DNA from: Tubiluchus corallicola | Taxonomy: Eukaryota; Priapulida; Priapulimorpha; Priapulimorphida; Tubiluchidae | Length of the DNA stretch: 33,299 bases | NCBI GenBank assembly: GCA_030141605.1 | Contig: JAQGDQ010000130.1 | Coordinates: 517,974-551,272, forward strand | Direction: 5' to 3' | Part shown: positions 20,965 to 33,299 of the stretch, in pieces | How the letters are laid out: every line of letters begins with the position of its first letter | How positions within the stretch are numbered: the first letter of the stretch is position 1 | Made by a program: the position numbers and the translations under genes | The notes under the pieces: generated by a model | The model's input: only the letters and a program-made list of their open reading frames with translations | Told to the model about the DNA's origin: nothing | Databases searched by the model: none

Positions 20965-21070
20965 AACCATTTTTCCTGTGCCATTTTAACCTGTGCGCAC
21001 CATTTTTACCTACTTTCCCATTTGTGCCACTTTTTCCTGTGTCATTTTTATCTATGCCATTTTTACTTAC
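20965..21070. repeat. Inverted minisatellite, CCATTTTTCCTGTG type
   Basis: Six to eight units of TGTGCCATTTTTACC-like sequence, the reverse complement of the motif at 19971-20155; it forms the other end of copy Y. Confidence 0.88.
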
Positions 21071-21259
21071 ATTCATAAACAACGTATCTTAAATTTAAAC
21101 TAATTTGGCAATGATCTGATTCAGGAACCTTTTGACAGCATGAGCTGTCGAATGTGTGTAGTTCGTCACAATCTAACACATCTGAACTGAGAGGTACAGC
21201 ACCCGTTTTTTGTGAAATGCAGGCGTTAGTGCCCGTCTAACTAGCGAATAGCGAAACGC
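21071..21259 (+). promoter_or_regulatory. Presumed upstream/5' UTR region of the FHA-armadillo gene
   Basis: About 21170-21300 has more CpG and GC than its surroundings (GTGCCCGTC, TAGCGAATAGCGAAACGC, CCGCGGG), as a metazoan 5' end often does. No TATA box or initiator can be asserted. The in-frame stop TAG at 21242-21244 precedes the proposed ATG at 21260. If exon 1 is wrong, this would be plain intergenic or intronic DNA. Confidence 0.3.
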
Positions 21260-31536
<10,277 letters not shown>

Positions 31537-31940
31537 CTATAGGTGTTAAATTTTAGGCAATTCTACTTGTTCTCATTGTTTGTCTATAGTACAATTGTTA
31601 ATATAGGGGTCTAATTTGCATCTGTAGTATAGGGCATCTTACAGAAGATGGGTGTGTGCGTTTGTAACTTTTCAACTCTCGTCTGCTAAAGTATTTCTTT
31701 AAATGTTGAACTATTACACTATCACTGTACGAAAATGTTGGCAAAGTGTGTAAAAAAATTTCACAGAAAGGGCCAAAAACACAGTAAACTTAGCCCTGTT
31801 TCTTCCACAAGAAATACATGACAAACATTTATTGTTTATAGTTCTGTTGTTTTAAATGATTACGTACTTGTGTGTCCTTCCAAAGAGCTTGTTTCCACAA
31901 TGTACACGTTCCACAATAAAATTATTGCCTTGGTATTATG
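31537..31940 (+). other. 3' UTR of the FHA-armadillo gene
   Basis: AT-rich, stop-dense sequence between TGA (31534-31536) and the first canonical poly(A) signal. The cleavage site, about 10-25 bases after the signal, is an estimate. Confidence 0.55.
31915..31920 (+). terminator. Poly(A) signal AATAAA
   Basis: Canonical hexamer 379 bases after the stop codon, followed by T/G-containing sequence (TTGCCTTGGTATTATG). A second AATAAA at 32595-32600 could serve as an alternative distal site. Confidence 0.55.
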
Positions 31941-33299
31941 TCCAATTTAAAATAATTCTCCGTTTTATATAATATAGAGAAATACTTTCTACGTAAAAAA
32001 CTTGTCAGTCTACTTTATCTTCATCAATGTCTAATATTTTTGCACTCCACTAGAGTAAGCCTACTTTTTGCAATCTAGCTATTAATACTGGATTTTTAAC
32101 AACTTTTTCGCTTGAACAGAGTTTTCAGTGCATTACATGTTTAAACCAGGCTCGCTATAGTTCGCTCAATTGAGACAATTGTAGATGACATTTAAGAAAA
32201 TCTAAATTTCAATATCAGGCATTACAAAGTACTTTACGAACCGCATTATGAGCCTAAGCAATCTATTAAGATTAGATGTTAAGAAAAACATATATTTGAC
32301 ACTATTTGAACATTAGAATTGTAGTTGTACATGCGATAGATATTAAAATATACTGTGGCATTTAGATTCTATAATACTGATTAATAGCGTATAAATTGTT
32401 GTGCAATGGAGTATAATAGGGATGGTGTGTGAAGTGTATTCTTATCTGGTCAAATATCTAAAATAATATTTAATCTGTATACTACTACATTATATTTATG
32501 ACTCTAATGCACGTACATAAATTAGAGTTAATTTATATATTTATATTTCTGTATGGATTGTTAGAATAGATGCACTATTAACTGTAAAATCCATAATAAA
32601 TTTTTATGGTTGCTGCTCGACAAATTTCAAAATGGCTCTGCAAAGAATCAAGTCCGCTAAAGAATTAAGCTTTCTGAACTTGTAAAAAGAACTTTTTACC
32701 GCTGACTCACTTACTGAAATCATCATCACTCTTAAATTTTAAACTATACTTGAATTTAACGAACTAGAAATGAATAACGGGAAATGATCCATTTATAAAT
32801 GATTTACTATTATAATACGTTTTATTATTTTAATTCCAGCAATACATTTTGTTTTTTAAAAATCTGTTTCAATTTTTTTGTGTTTTTTCGATGCCGGCGT
32901 TTGGTCGTAGTCGCTAGTAATTATTGATTTCCCAATAAATAATAGACCAGTGAGCTTGATCAATTATAGACTTGTTCGATGCGAGAAGACTTCAAGATAA
33001 GATAATGCTCTTCTGAGACTTGTCATGGTCATAATCATGAAGAAGTCAAAGCGCTCATTAAATCTCATTACAATTACTAATTAAGAAGCACAAAATTAAA
33101 ATGAAGCTGACAAACAGACCTGAAATCAAATTGTATGGCCTGGATCATGAAAGGCAACCGAAAGTTTATACAGTAAACAGGTCAGCTTTGGTTGTATTCA
33201 GTCGACTTATGCAACCTTTATGTTTATGGCTTCGTTTAATTTGTGCTTCAATTATTGTGTGGCCTCTTCTAATTCTGTGTTTTCTTTTTGAGTTGTGGA
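31941..33299. other. Downstream intergenic sequence, no gene seen
   Basis: AT-rich, only short open frames, no motif recognised. It may include an extended 3' UTR as far as the AATAAA at 32595-32600. Confidence 0.5.

Larger units (their letters stand above)
19971..21070 (-). repeat. Minisatellite-ended dispersed element, full-length copy (copy Y)
   Basis: It is bounded by GGTAAAAATGGCACA-type minisatellite at the low end (19971-20155) and by the same motif in inverted orientation at the high end (20965-21070). Internally it is the reverse complement of copy X (5964-6803): CATAGTGTTTATCTACCTTT, GGCTGACAAATA, CTATAGACAGCGTTACGCG, TTTTGCGTAATAGG, CAAACAAACAG, GTTGAAGCATAACTTCC and TTGGCAAAGGTAAAAATAA-like blocks are shared. 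No transposase. Expanded tandem motifs at both ends make long imperfect inverted repeats. It ends less than 200 bp before the proposed first exon of the gene, so it may influence that promoter. Confidence 0.75.

Overview
This window looks like nuclear DNA from an AT-rich animal genome, probably a marine invertebrate. There are no compact or operon-like genes. One gene is split by GT-AG introns of about 0.2 to 3 kb, most of its donors are GTAAG-like, and the rest is dominated by decayed transposable elements, microsatellites and minisatellites. The repeat types (LINE 3' tails with AATAAA, a TTTG/TATG microsatellite-bearing element, repeats rich in TGACCT) remind me of molluscs and other marine invertebrates. 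That placement is a guess; nothing here fixes the phylum.

Layout. Positions 1-8.6 kb are gene-free by eye and hold LINE remnants (390-680 minus, 2575-3018 plus), LINE 3' tails, and two copies of a dispersed element with minisatellite ends (5150-5400, 5964-6803). Positions 8654-16106 are a head-to-tail array of three copies of a unit of about 1.82 kb. Copies 2 and 3 are almost identical. Copy 1 is more diverged and is split by about 1.99 kb of unrelated DNA. The unit has 10-bp inverted ends, so each junction forms a palindrome. Positions 16.1-21.1 kb hold more LINE 3' ends, a minus-strand reverse-transcriptase pseudogene (about 18130-19847, with recognisable FVDLSKAFDTV, QGCPLSS and YADD motifs), and the best-preserved copy of the minisatellite-ended element (19971-21070).

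The only convincing protein-coding gene runs on the plus strand from about 21260 to 31536. Ten exons join in compatible phases into an open frame of 1470 nt (489 codons plus stop). The predicted protein has an N-terminal FHA domain of the kinesin-3/PHLDB-like type (split across exons 2 and 3), a middle region of armadillo/HEAT-like helices (exons 5-8), a basic KRSRS-type patch and a Ser-rich tail ending in eight Asp followed by Trp-Ile. I cannot name the family; the FHA plus armadillo arrangement is the main biological novelty here. Exon 1 is the weakest part of the model. The introns carry a trinucleotide microsatellite, a tRNA-like SINE remnant, a degenerate satellite of roughly 75-90 bp and LINE tails. 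A poly(A) signal follows at 31915-31920, and the last 1.3 kb shows no gene.
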